Source of the DNA: Thelonectria olida
Taxonomy: Eukaryota; Ascomycota; Sordariomycetes; Hypocreales; Nectriaceae
Direction of reading: 5' to 3'
NCBI GenBank assembly: GCA_020736575.1
Contig: JAGPYM010000039.1
Location: 1 to 64,000, forward strand
DNA length: 64,000 bases
The notes beneath the pieces are model-generated. The model was given only the letters and a program-made list of their open reading frames with translations, did no database searches and had not been told where the DNA came from. Of the stretch, positions 34,233 to 46,430 are shown piece after piece. Position 1 is the stretch's first letter; every line of letters begins with the position of its first letter. A program made the translations under genes and the position numbers.

Positions 34233-35954
34233 TCAGACCGCGTTATTGTTGATCTTGCCAGTGATGTTATCAATAACCGTTGTATCAAAGGGATCGACAA
34301 CAGTAGTCGCAAACTGGCGCGCCGGCACCTTCTTCGCAAACAGAATATCGAGCTCATGGTACGAGCGGTTCCAGGTCTCGGGCAGACGGAAGTAGCTCCA
34401 GACAAACATGCAAAAGCAAGTGCCGCCCCAGACGAATCCAGTGTAACCCTTGAGATTCCACGCCTGCGGGTTCATAAAGTACTGCTGAAGGGTGCCGCCG
34501 ATGGTGCCCATGATGTTGGACGCGTCGCGAGCGAGACAAATGGTCTTTTGTCGAAGACGGGTCGAACCCATTTCAGCAGGGAGAGCCCAGCCAAGCTGGC
34601 CGGCAGACAGCTGAAAGATGAAAGTCCAAAGGAGGGTGAGGCAGGCTTGAGTCATGGCGACGGCCTCGATATGAGTCCAGGCGTTGAGGATACCGATGAG
34701 AATGAGCACAAAACACATGCCGCCCATGCCCCAGATGTAGATCGTGCGTCGGCCAAAGTTGGGCATCAGGACGAACCAGTTGATTAAACAGCCAAAGAAG
34801 GCCAAGCCAGTTCCTCCAAGCGCAAGAGAGTAGGTCGTGCTCGTTCCGAGACCAACTTGGGAGAAAAAGTAGGAGCTGTTGTAGGCAAAGCAGATTCCGC
34901 ACAGGATCTGACCGGCAAAGACGACGCAGGCAATCTCGGTACGGCGGAGCTCAAATCCCTTGAAGCAGTCCCAGTAGCTGGTCCCGACCTGCAACTGCTG
35001 CTCGAGATTGTTGGTGTAAACGATGGCGGAGAGTGTCTTCTGAGGATCGACGTTGGTGGCCTTTGAAGACTGGAGGCGGCGCAGGGACTCCTCGGCTTCG
35101 CGCAACTTGCCCATTCTGACCAGATACCAGGGAGACTCGGGCGACTTCCAGATCAGGGGAATGAGAAATACGGGCCAGACCCATTGCAAGGCAAAGGGGA
35201 TTTTGTAGCCCAATGCATCGGTGCGCGTAGAGAGTCCCTTGAGCACACCGGCAGAAATCAGCTGGCCAATGATGAAGCACATGTTGGTATACGATGTCAT
35301 GTATGTCCGGAGCACTGGTGGCAGAACTTCCGAAGCGTAGGCCGGGGCCGTCGTGGCGAGAATGCCCCACGGGATACCGCAGAGAATCTCGCCAACAACC
35401 AGCGTGGGCAAGTTGGGCGCAAAGAAGACGATGAAGATGAAGGCTGTGAGAGCCACCAGCGCCGCGAGCTGCACCCGTCGAGAGCCATACTTGGACACGA
35501 AGTAGCCGCACATCAGGCAGCCAAACACAGAGCCGACTCCAGCGCCCTGAGATAGTCCGGCTTGCCAAGCGGGGGTCAACTGGTATCCCGTGGGGGTCTC
35601 TGGAGTAACTCCCACGTATCGGCCGTACCTGATCAAGAAGGACGCTGGGGTTGGCAGTCAGCAACTGGTTTGTATGTTCACTTTGAGACCGGACTTACGA
35701 TAGGCAAAGAAATTGGAAAGGAGGTTCGTATCGTAGCCTTCCATGATGACACAGGTAGACGAGACAAGCGCCCACATGATGGCCTGGGGATAGGCCCGGA
35801 TGGCATCACGAATGCTGAGTTCGTGTTCATCAGCAGTGCCTTCCAAAGCAGCCTTTTGGAGCTTGGTGTCATGGATTGTCGCTACTTTGGCAACTTCGCT
35901 CAAGGTCGTCTCGAGCTCAACTTGGTTGACGGAGTGCGAATCGTGCTTCTCCAT
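34233..35954 (-). CDS. MFS sugar transporter, maltose/alpha-glucoside-permease-like
   Basis: Two exons (35954-35699, 35644-34233; 54-nt intron) encode 555 residues from MEKHDSHSVNQ; an in-frame ATG at 36062 would give 591. Twelve membrane segments are expected. Family marks include VIMEGYDTNLLSNFFAYPSF across the splice, GSRRVQLAA, ILCGIPWGILATTAPAYASE, WKSPESPWYLVRMGK and a C-terminal FRLPETWNRSYHELDILF (PETxGRTxxELD-like, with Asn replacing Gly). These place it with fungal oligosaccharide:H+ symporters. Nearby alpha-galactosidase and alpha-rhamnosidase genes suggest that it imports a galactoside or related sugar. Confidence 0.9.
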
Positions 35955-37013
35955 CGTGTAGGGAGTGATGTCGGGCAGCTCAGTGTTGAAGATGGTTCGA
36001 ATCCGAATCGAGGTGGATGATGTCGATCTGGAGAAAGCTCTTGTCGATGATCTGGGGATCATATATATATTAATTGGTGGTCAATGAAAGTGAAGACCAT
36101 CAACGTAGTGTTGATGGCTTTAGGATGACTGCCGACTCGAAACGACGCTGTTCTGCCCAGTCGTCTGATGGGAAGACCGTCTCGCCACACAACCGAAGGG
36201 GAATTATTCGGACAGAGGCATTGGGGAAAGTCGACGATGAGGTAAACCAGGTCCTGGTCTGGACTGCAAGAGTTGGGCTAGCCGAGCAGCTGGAGGAATT
36301 AAGTTTGTCGGACCGACATGTCCCCTCGCCAAGCGTCGTCAAAGCAGCTGATCAGCTGGGACAAGGAGGAACAACGATCGTCCAGGTCGTGAGAGGCGGG
36401 AGCTGGTTCACGGCTCGTAGCTCGTGTTCCCCATGGGGAGACTCTGCAGTCTCTGCACCGGTTTTCTGGGGAAGCACGGGGACGGTCGACGCCACTGGGT
36501 TTTGGCTCGCAGGGTCCGAGTATTACCCCTTTTAGATAAGTCTTCCGCCTCCGGGGCGTCCGTTGCTTCTAGTCCAAAGCCTAGCCCGTTCTCAGGAGAG
36601 CCCCAACACGCCAGCCCGCCCGAACGAGTACCGTGGTTCATAGGGTTTTCTGGCCTGACATGTGGGACAATTTCGCATGATTCCTCATCTAATAGACGGG
36701 CTTGGGACTGAATCACGTCGATATGACCGTCAGTGTAACTATGAGGGATCCAGTATACGCGACATGGCTTTGTGATGGGATGGCTACGACACATTGATGA
36801 AGACTCTACCCATAAGCCATTGGAAGGACAGATGTAAAGTAATCAATGGCAGAAATCGGTTGATCCTAGTACAAACTCGAAAGGAGGCACCGAAGCTAAG
36901 CTAGAACATCTCCAATAATGGAGTCGCGGGATGTGTTCCACCTGAAGTCCGGGTCCCTTGTCTTCTTCAACACCACCGTTACTCCGCAGAAACATGACAT
37001 CAGAAGCCATGAG
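35955..37013. promoter_or_regulatory. Upstream region of the sugar transporter
   Basis: About 1 kb without a supported gene. A short AT dinucleotide run sits at 36061-36072. The region holds the transporter promoter; catabolite-repressor-like GC-rich hexamers cannot be distinguished from chance here. Confidence 0.4.
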
Positions 37014-37253
37014 CTAGTTTCCACCCCCAGACTTGACAGAGTTGTACAGGGTCGAAATATCCCTCCCACACGAGCACAAAGGCTCCTTGCACGATCTCTT
37101 CCAGGAGGGATGCCACTTCCCGCAGCCATCGCAAGGGATCCAGCCCGACCGGATCTTGGCACATGAGACACAGTTGCAGTCGGCGTTATCGCAGGTAAAG
37201 TTGGAATGGGAGTCCTCGGGGGAGAGAGCACACTCGAGCGGTTCGAAGGCCAT
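37014..37253 (-). CDS. Candidate small cysteine-rich protein
   Basis: An intact 79-residue frame with a good ATG at 37253. It holds ten cysteines in a spaced pattern (TCDNADCNCVSCAK, GWIPCDGCGKWH, then SCKEPLCSC), reminiscent of small zinc-binding folds rather than a random frame. No secretion signal is present, so it is not an obvious effector. A 5' exon is possible because an acceptor-like CATTAG precedes it. Family not recognised; it could also be a chance frame. Confidence 0.4.
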   Translation of the reverse strand: MAFEPLECALSPEDSHSNFTCDNADCNCVSCAKIRSGWIPCDGCGKWHPSWKRSCKEPLCSCGRDISTLYNSVKSGGGN

Positions 37254-37994
37254 GTCGTCGAGTGTTGAATCAGCTAATGAAGAACGCTAGTCAGCCCGCA
37301 GAGTCCAACAACATCATGAAGCTGATGGATCAAGTCTAAATTGTAAGTGTAAACCTATCGCAAGTAACTAACCGCTTGTTTAAAGTGGAATACTATATCG
37401 TGATAGGCACCGCTTCGATGCCCTTCGGTGGGTTGTTCGGGGTGCAAGTTGAGGGTCTCGTCTGCGTGGACAGTGCAAAGAGGAGAAAGGTGGACAGTCA
37501 AGAACAGACGGAGGATGGCGTGTAAGTTGGTAATCCTCGTTCCAAAGAAGTACCGAGTCTGTCTGCCCTGCATGCCCCCGGGGCCACAAGGCGGCTTTCA
37601 CGCTTGTGCCTTGCGCTCGCCCCGAGTATCTCCCCGTCTTCGAGTGTCAATCTCACACCAGTGTTACACCACAGCACCCCCAATCAACGCGGAGTCTCGC
37701 TCGACCCCACTGATCATCAGACCCGAGAACAGCGCCGAACCCCGCAAGACGTGGCCAAGTGGCCAAAGGCTATCGCTCTGAAGCCGGGGTGGCGGCACAG
37801 CCATTGCCTATTGGGGAAATATTCGGGCTTCAAGCAACGAGGGTCGAACAGGGCGGCTCATACTAGTTGGATCCGGGCGAAAAGCTGCGCCGACGAGAGA
37901 AGGGCATGGTATATAGCTGCTTAACTTCGCTCGATCGAGTTAATGCTCACCACAGCTTGTCAATTTCTCATTCTAGTCAAACTTCCCATTCACC
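37254..37994 (+). promoter_or_regulatory. Promoter region of the alpha-galactosidase gene
   Basis: Upstream of the GH36 ATG is a TATATA at 37910-37915 followed by a pyrimidine-rich leader (CACCATG context). Two CCGGGG hexamers (37578-37583 and 37784-37789) match the SYGGRG consensus of the carbon catabolite repressor CreA, which would fit glucose repression. The matches are short and could be chance. Confidence 0.4.
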
Positions 37995-40312
37995 ATGACC
38001 AGAAACAACGGCAATTCAGTTCCATCTACGGGCTCAAAGCTGCAGCGTAAGTCGACACCTCACTTGACATGGATACAGCCTAACACCTGACCGTCCAGCC
38101 ATCGTCGTTGAGGACAACTCGTTCGCCCTCAACGGAACAAACGCCTCCTACCGCTTCCACATCGACAAAGCCACGGGCGACCTGATTTCCGACCATTTCG
38201 GTGGCCTCGTGACCGAAGATCCCCTCGCACATCCCACGCTCAATGGCGGCGGCTGGTCAACGCAAGAACACGTCCGACGCGAGTTTCCCGATCTCGGTCG
38301 AGGAGACTTTAGATCTCCAGCGGTGCGCATCAGGCAGGCCGGCACGCACGCCGTGAGCCGCTTCGAATACGAGTCCTACACCATCGTCAACGGCAAGCCG
38401 AGGTTGCCTGGTCTGCCGTCGACTTTTGGCGACGAGGATGAAGTTGCGACGCTCATCATACACATGCGTGACCGGGTCAGCTCCATTCGAGCAGACTTGT
38501 CGTACTCCATCTTTCCAAAGCACGATGCTATTGCCCGTAGCATCACCTTGAAAAATGAGAGCGATAAGACTGTCTCGATTGAGAAGCTGGCTAGCTTCAG
38601 CGTCGATATGCCGTGCGATGATTACGAGATGCTTCAGCTTCGAGGGGAGTGGTTTCGAGAATGCACGAGAGACCGTCGCAAGGTTGAATATGGAACACAA
38701 GGGTGCGTATGAATGGCACGGGGAAATATCTCGTCTTTGCTAACCGTATTACAGCTTTGGAAGCTCAAACGGCTTCTCGTCTCATCATCACAACCCATTT
38801 CTCTCACTCGTGTCTCCAACCACAACAGAGTCCCACGGCGATACTTGGGGCTTTTCGCTAGTCTACACGGGGTCCTTTAATATGGAGGTCGAGAAAAGTC
38901 CCCAAGGCTTGACCCGTGTCTTGGCGGGAATCAACCCCGGCCAGCTCTCTTGGCCTCTTGGCCCTGGCGAGTCCTTCACCTCGCCGGAATGCATCTCAGT
39001 CTTCTCCAACTCTGGAATCGGCGACATGTCGCGGAAGTTCCATCGTCTCTACCGCCGGAATCTTATTACGAGTAAATTCGTCAACGAGCCCCGACCAGTG
39101 TTGCTGAACAGTTGGGAGGGACTGTACTTCGATTTCGACGAGAACACCATCTATAAACTCGCCCAAGAGTCTGCAAATCTGGGCGTCAAGCTCTTTGTGT
39201 TGGATGACGGGTGGTTTGGCGGCACCAAGTACCCTCGTATTGACGATCACGCTGGTCTCGGAGACTGGGATGTCAACCCTGCTCGATTTCCCAACGGGCT
39301 GAAGTCGCTCGCAGACAAAGTCAGGAAGCTCGAGGCTGCAACGTCTTCAAAGAGTCAGACATCTGAAAATCTGCAGTTCGGGATTTGGTTTGAGCCTGAA
39401 ATGGTCAACCCCAGCTCCGTACTCTATGAGCAACACCCCGACTGGGTGCTGCATGCCGGCGAGTATCCTCGCACCGAAGCGCGTCAGCAGCTCGCGCTCA
39501 ACCTCGCGCTGCCCGAGGTCCAGGACTTCGTCATCGCGTCTGTCGCCAACATCCTCCAGACAGTGCCCATCACCTACATCAAGTGGGACCACAACAGGGG
39601 CATCCACGAAAGCCCTACCCCCAACCACCATGCCTACATCCTAGGCATGTACCGTGTGTTCCAGGAGCTCACCTCTCGATTCCCCAACGTGCTGTGGGAG
39701 GGTTGTGCATCTGGCGGCGGCCGCTTCGATCCTGGTATCCTACAGTACTTCCCGCAAGTTTGGACATCCGATAATACAGATGCGTTGGACCGTATCTCTA
39801 TACAGTTTGGCACGTCTCTTGTCTACCCCCCTTCGACAATGGGTGCACATATCTCGGCCGTACCTAACGAAGTTACTGGGCGAATCATACCCATTCACTT
39901 TCGGGCACATGTGGCTATGATGGGGGGATCCTTTGGTCTTGAGCTGAACCCAGAAGCCATACCATCGAGTGACAAGGCGCAGCTGCCAGCCCTTATTGCT
40001 CTTGCAGAAAGGGTCAACCCGATTGTGATAAACGGGGATATGTGGCGCCTTAGTCTTCCTGGGCATTCAAACCACCCAGCAGCCCTCTTTATTTCCGAGG
40101 ACGGTTCACAGCTTGTACTGTTTATCTTCCAAATCCGTGCAAACGCGGTGCACAATTTTCCCACCATCCGCCTTCAGGGGTTGGACCCGTCAGCCATGTA
40201 TCTCATTGACGGCAAAGAGACACGTTCCGGCAGAACGCTTCTGAACGGTGGTGTCCAGTACAGGTTTGAGGGTGATTACGACAGCAAGGTCATTTTCATA
40301 GAGAGGCTGTAG
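37995..40312 (+). CDS. GH36 alpha-galactosidase
   Basis: Three exons (37995-38046, 38099-38702, 38755-40312; two 52-nt introns) give 737 residues. An N-terminal beta-sandwich precedes the barrel signature: [12 protein letters not shown] (about 335), [10 protein letters not shown] (about 368), [19 protein letters not shown] with the nucleophile Asp (about 497), CASGGGRFD, and [11 protein letters not shown] with the general acid Asp (about 558). The order matches GH36 enzymes that release terminal alpha-galactose from melibiose, raffinose and galacto-oligosaccharides. There is no signal peptide ([11 protein letters not shown]), so it probably acts inside the cell after uptake, fitting the nearby transporter. 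Confidence 0.93.
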
Positions 40313-40375
40313 TGAGGTGGCTAGGATTGCCCGAGAACTGTTGTTAGATTTAGATTCTTGTATCAAACAGTACAG

Positions 40376-42290
40376 TCAATCGACTGGCTCTTCCAGAATA
40401 TCAAGCTCACCACTCGGAAAGAGTAAGCTCGCGTCAGCTGGATCCCACGTTATGAACTCGTCCATCAATGTCCAGTTAGATGCATCTACAGAATCATCCG
40501 TTTGTCTCGGAGGCTCATCCGCAACAGGACATTCAGTTGTGTCTAATCCTGTAGACACGTCCGAGGGCGCCCATTGGATATTAATGTGGGCAGTTGGATT
40601 CGTGTTCCCAAGAAACTCTTCGGAATGCTTCATGAGTTGGGGAAGAAGATGGGACTGGCAGCCGCGAACTTTGGAGAGAGCCTTAATTACGGCGCACAAC
40701 AAGTCTCGGGGGCCAACCTCCCATGAGGGGTGGCTGGAGGCGGGTATTAACGCGCTGTCGACCAAACTCGTTCCGATATCGAATAGCTTTTGTTCCTATT
40801 CCTGTCAGTTTACCCACCATGGCTTATCTGCAGGTTGTCCTTACCATTCCAATTCCATGGCAATCTTTAGAGGTATGGCCAACCGAGTCTAGAGCCTTCA
40901 TTACCACCTTGCCGGCATCAAGAGGGATGCCAAGAGGCATTAGCAAGCCGCGATTGTGCGCAAAGAGCGGTTTCTTCCCAAATGCCAAACGCCACATAGA
41001 TACACGAAGCCATTGCTGTGTAAGTAGAGTATCAAATCGCTGGCTTTCAATAATGGAGTTTTCTGGTTGAAGAGAGCATAATTTGCTATGAATGGTGTGA
41101 GTGAGCGAGTTGTCTTTGGGCTGCTGGCCTCCCTCGCTTTCGGGATGCCACTCGTAAAGCGAGTATGGGAGCAAGTCGAAGAGATGAATGTGGTTTACGA
41201 AATCATGCATCACGGCAGGGCATTCGGAATCGACAATTTGCGGCTTTGCGACACGGTTTCGTAGCATTACGGGTCGGCGATGTTGTAGAGCAAAGGTTCT
41301 GCAGAAAACAATCAGCAATAATCCACCAGAACAAGCCATGATGAGCCATTACTTGCCTCTCCGTCACAAACAAAAGCCAAAAGAGGCGCCGCCTTGCTTC
41401 ACGCTCACTTCCTGACAAGCCACAGTAGCCCTCCTCGCTGGTGAGACTCAGAGCTTGAGCCAGAGTTATGCTCTGATTCAGGTAAAACCAGGCACGACGA
41501 GCATTATCGAGGTTTCCGTAGCCAGCGAATAAAAAGAACGAGGTCAGAATGGAATCCAGGCTGTAATCATCGATGATGCTGTACTGGGAGAGCGACATTT
41601 CTGCCATGCTCAGAAGCATCTCTCCTGTCACCTGTGGTGTAGATGGAATGTCCACACTGGGCAGATTTTCAGTCTCTTCTTTTATTTTATCCAGTTGGAG
41701 CTGCACCCGAGTCGCGGCGCAGAGCGACACAATCAGTGCATATCGTGAGGGGGTCAATTCGTCCAGTCGAACAGCGTCAGCAAGGATCTCATCGCCATTG
41801 ACCACGGGCATAATGGGAAACATGTGTCGTAGGAACGCCTGGACGTGAGCGACCAGGGAGAGGGACAGCTGCTGTGTTTCTCGTGCCGCATCGATTGGGG
41901 TGGTGTCCAAAGAAGTCGGGTAGTTGGATAGAATGATGGGAGGGGGGGAGCGTCCTCCGAGGCGTTGCTTGTCAGTTGTCTCTGGAGTTGCTCTTCACTG
42001 CTTCTGCTTCTGTCGCTGCCGTTGAACCCGGGCGGAGTGCTTGGAGTCGTGATCTCAAGGTAGTCCTTGTCCATCTCGGTCAATCCCATTCGTAGTTGGG
42101 CGAGTCGACGGCCGACGCCTCTTTTCGGACCCTTGCGGCGAATGACATGCAAGTATCGACATTGTAACGATGATGCGACGCAGTGATTGCATGGCGAGGC
42201 TCGATCGCATTTGATCTTGCGACAGCGGCAATTGTCGCAGGCCTGCTTGGGGGACTGGCCGTCACCTCTCATTGCGACAGCGGATGGCAT
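40376..42290 (-). CDS. Zn2Cys6 transcription factor with one-base frameshift and a GC-AG intron
   Basis: The ATG at 42290 leads to the cluster CDNCRCRKIKC / CNHCVASSLQC with a basic linker (RRKGPKRGVGRR). The regulatory region follows (FPIMPVVNGDEILAD, AWFYLNQSITLAQALSL). The two parts are in different frames; adding one base to the G7 run at 41942-41948 joins them, and the total length is then a multiple of three (602 residues). No intron can bridge the gap because no GT lies close upstream. Splicing continues with a GC-AG intron (41299-41356, donor GCAAGT) and a normal one (40796-40844). It ends 63 bp from the GH36 stop, so it is a candidate local regulator of the sugar genes. Confidence 0.82.
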
Positions 42291-43919
42291 GCAAAGATGG
42301 CGGAGATGCTTCCTTGTTTGGTCTTGGAGATGTTGAGCGACGATGCATGATGCGGGGTGCAGTAAAGTGGCGATGAACACGTGCCGAAGAAGGGATGGTT
42401 TGGAGATGGTGAAGCTGAGGGCGCCACACAAACATCGTGACATCCGAGTACGAACTCAACGGAATTTGCCACTAATACAAACGGGGTAATATTCGGAGCG
42501 CCACAGTGGCCGCGCCACAGCCACAGTTCAGTTGGTCTAGGGTAGGGGAACACTCCTTCAACTCAGACAAGGCAAGGCGAGACAAGTATGTTCATGTGGA
42601 AGTTGAGACAACCATCAAATACTTTTGTTATCAGCTGCAGAGTCCTAAGAACCGTCAAAGACTAAAAGGCTTTGGATGTTCACTCGAGCTGTCTCGGCGC
42701 CGTCTCGGTCGCGGGGCCAGACGCCAGTTACCACGCAGGCAAAGACAAAGTCTTGACAGCCGAAAGCAATGCCATCGTCTGCCGCATCATGGGCCACTCC
42801 ACCACCTTGCAGAAGATGGAGGTAGCGGAGTGGCGTGGGACGGGTCTCAACGGCCGACACAAATATGTGGGCAATGTGAACTGCTCCGATATCTTTCAAG
42901 AACAAAAATCTCTTGAACGCGGACGTCTTACCCCTGCCGTGGCCGCCATGCATCCCGGGCATGCACATGTCGGCCTCGAACAAATCGACAGCATTCATGG
43001 CCTACTTGAAACTGCCTTCCGGCCCTAAAATTGCACGTACGGCCAGGGGTGTGGGTGTCTCAGAGGTGACCTTAGATGTAGAAGACTCGAACATGGTCAC
43101 CCCAAGATGCAGCTGGTCAGCGTCCCAATACAGAACGTGTTGAGGGTGCAAGGGTAACGGAGCGAAAATGATGCTTGAGCGAATTGCTTCATCTACTTAC
43201 CTGGCAGCTTAGCCAAGGGCGAGCCGCTCTATAAGGGCGCAGGCTCTTCCGAGTATCGGGAAAGTAACTTGGGTCTTACGGCTTGAAATCGGGCTCTTTC
43301 TATCCTTGGCAAATAATAATGCACAGCGGCTAAGTTACATGTTGCCCCCGATGTGATGGATGGAATTGGCCGGACTGCCCTTACATGGGCTGCAGGGCAT
43401 CAGCCGGCCTTGAAACCGTTCATCGCCATCCGTCATCTCAATGCCAACGTGAGGGACAAGTACAGCGGTCGAAGTGGGATTTGTCACCAATTTCCGCAGG
43501 AGCCTGCGAGGCTGGGCAATTCAAGCCACGGCGCCTACAACGTCTGCTTGGCAGACTCGCCAAGTCCAATGAGATGGTGCCAGGAGTCCTCACATATAGC
43601 TTCTGCTGCAGCCTATATGAGCGCCAAGTGGTTTGCGTACCCGACCCCGCACTACTCTGACCAGTTTGAAGGATCATGCACGTCACTCGGTCGGTATTGT
43701 GTTTGACATGACGGAGTAGAACACTTGTTAGAAAAAGATATATATAGTAAATTAAGGAGATAGAGAATAACCTAAGGCAGAGATGTGTGAAAGATATGAA
43801 TAAAGGAGGAGCTCGATTTCTATCTGTAATAATGAATAGCACTACTCTAATAGGCATAGAGGTAGGATCCATGTGTGCTCTATTGCGTTATACCAGCTGC
43901 AGTCTACTATCCGTCGGAG
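42291..43919. other. 1.6-kb region with no assignable gene
   Basis: It includes the promoter of the Zn2Cys6 gene and the 3' flank of the rhamnosidase. Between about 42640 and 43140 both strands stay open for 100 codons or more, and the minus strand has gene-like splice sites near 43200, but no family is recognised. The 43690-43800 part is AT-rich. Confidence 0.4.
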
Positions 43920-46430
43920 TTACTCCTTGTCTGACTGAGTTAGAACGAATTTGGTCCCACCAATCACCTCAAATTCCAGTTCGTCTTGCTCAATACCACC
44001 GACAAGAAACTTAGAGTCACTTGTTTCAACCAGTAAAGGCTTTGGCAGTGCCACTCTACCCTTAGTACCAATTGGTGCTTCAACAACCATGGTGAGAAGC
44101 CCCTCATCGTCGAATTTCCAGTCCACGCAGACGTTGCCCTTGGTAGTCGGCACACGTCCCTCGGCGAATTTCAATCCCAATGTCAATGGCGCAACACTGA
44201 ACTCGACCCATCCAGGTTTTGAAGGCACGGCCCCGAGGACGTACTTGGATAGCTCAGCTGTCGCTCCAGCTGACCATCCATGGCAGAGACTTGTAGCCAA
44301 CTTCAACCCAGGTCTGCCATCTTGGTCGAGCGTCTCCCAGAAAGTGCCAGTGTAGTTGGCATTCTCTTTATCGGCCATAGGAAACCAAAGATTCTCCAGT
44401 AAGTCCAATGCTCCTTGGCTGTCATTCGACGCCATCGCAGCCCGTAAATGATACGCGGATGCGTAAGGGCTGATGTATGATTGAAATCCTGTGGCAATGA
44501 CACCTTCAGAGAAAGCTAGAGGCCCGGCGGGCTGCATGAGCCGCGTCATGGTAGACAAGATGGTCTCAGAAGAGTGGCTTGAGTTGACATTGACGCCAGC
44601 CAAGATGGCGATTGCGTTTGAGTCTTGGCTAAACCCTGCACGCAGGTCTTCGGACAGGTAGTATGCTTGAAGATCATCGCTCCAAAGAGTCGTGTCAATG
44701 GCCAAACGGAGCTTTTCGAGCCGACTCTGGTACAATGTAACGTTGATACCACCATCGGCTAGAAGAGGCTGGCTCTCTTGCAGTGCGTAAGCGTACAACG
44801 CATTGAACTTGGTCACAACACCACTTTGCGGAGGGTCGTAGTAGTTCCAGTCTCCTCCAAATGAGGCATCGGAAACATTGAACAAGCCGTTCTCCAGGGA
44901 TTGTGAATCAGCCCAATCAAGCATTTTCTGGATCTTCGGAGCCCATTTCTCAGCAAAATCGACATCGCCTGTATGCATGTATACTCCAGCAACAGCAGTC
45001 ACGAAGTTGAAGGAGTATCCAATCAAGCCTGTGATGTTGACATCGAGAGGGTGTGACAAAGTGTCTTGTTGAATTTTGGCAGTAGGGATGAAGAAACCAG
45101 GCGAGGCCTGGTAAGACCCGAAAAGGTCGAGAGAACCAATAATGTATTTCAGGCCATGCGTGCTGACCAAGGCTGCTGTTCCAGAAACATCCAAATCACC
45201 TGTGTAAGCAATGCGATCCCGACGGGAGCCATCGACCACAGTATTTAGCGGGTTTGATCCCATGAAGAAGTCGGCGAGGAATGACTTATCCGTCAAGCTG
45301 TAGGAGAAGATCTCCTCGCCCTGACTAGCAACGGAGAGGTTTCGAAAGAGGGCACAATGACCAAACGACGCACCGAAACCAAACGAGCCAAAGAAGCGTT
45401 CTGTCTGAGACATCTTCAGGACTTGAATCCCATCGATTGTAACGCTTATGTCGGTCATGGCTACATCCGCCTGAACCGAATGCCACTTGCCAAGTGTCAA
45501 AGAAGCATTTGCAGGCAAATCAAAAGACGCGAGGACTGCGTCCTCTGCCGTTGAGCCTGCATGAGCAGTGATAGTTTTCTTGTCAACATCGCAAGAGATG
45601 TAGATGCCCGCATTAAGAGTGCTTGAGAGTACCGTGAACCCAAAGCCGCCAACGAGAGTCTTTACCTCGAAATTCATGGTATAGTAGAGCAGCTGGGCAG
45701 CCACCGCTGAACCATGAGTCTGGGGGGCCAGGCTGTTTACCAACGTACCTTCAGATGACACCTCAAGAAAGTCCGGAATTGTGTTCTTGGGAATCTCGGT
45801 CATCTGAACGGTCCTCGCACCAACTGACCAAATCCTATTTAGCTTGTCGCTCGACGAGTTAAATCGACCGGGCAATTGGGAAATCGGAGTGTTATCGACG
45901 CTTGGTTTAACACCAATATTCTTCAGAGTCAAAGCCCCTTCTGAAGAAAGGTTGAACTTTTGGTATCGAAAGGCGCCCTGAATAAGGCGATTGCTGACCT
46001 TTCCTGGGGCACTCAGATTGTATCGGTTAACTCTGTACGTATCCATGGCGGCAGCGAGAGGGATTGGCCCATCAGACTAGACACTTTAGTGCTCCTGACA
46101 TTGACGAATCTCGTGTTGAGGTCCTACCATATATTGATTCAAAGCAGCTTTGCTCTCAGCGTATGTGACCTCGAAGACTGACGTATTGCCCTCAACGCCG
46201 ACAACTTCGAAGGCTGGAAAGCCTTCGACACCTTCAAGATAGTCCAAAATGACCACCGCCGGAGAGCCATTTGTGGCTGCCAAAGTCAAGGTTTTATACG
46301 GAGCAGCGATAAACTCCGAGTTGCTGACGTTGGTATAGCGAGAATGCAATATTCGAGAATTCAGCAATAGTTGGCCCTGAGCTGGGGCTAAGAGGGCCAA
46401 ACCCATGATACCTTGTCGGAGAAGATGCAT
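43920..46430 (-). CDS. Secreted GH78 alpha-L-rhamnosidase
   Basis: Two exons (46430-46128, 46076-43920; 51-nt intron) encode 819 residues. The first 20 residues (MHLLRQGIMGLALLAPAQGQ) form a signal peptide, so the enzyme is secreted. After an N-terminal beta domain, a laminin-G/concanavalin-like sandwich is inserted (FGFTVLSSTLNAGIYISCD ... LGKWHSVQADV). The (alpha/alpha)6 catalytic barrel follows with GDWNYYDPP, GFSQDSNAIAILAG, GTFWETLDQDG and SLCHGWSAG, typical of GH78. Many NxS/T sites fit glycosylation. It would cleave terminal alpha-L-rhamnose from plant flavonoid glycosides, saponins or pectic side chains. Confidence 0.9.
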
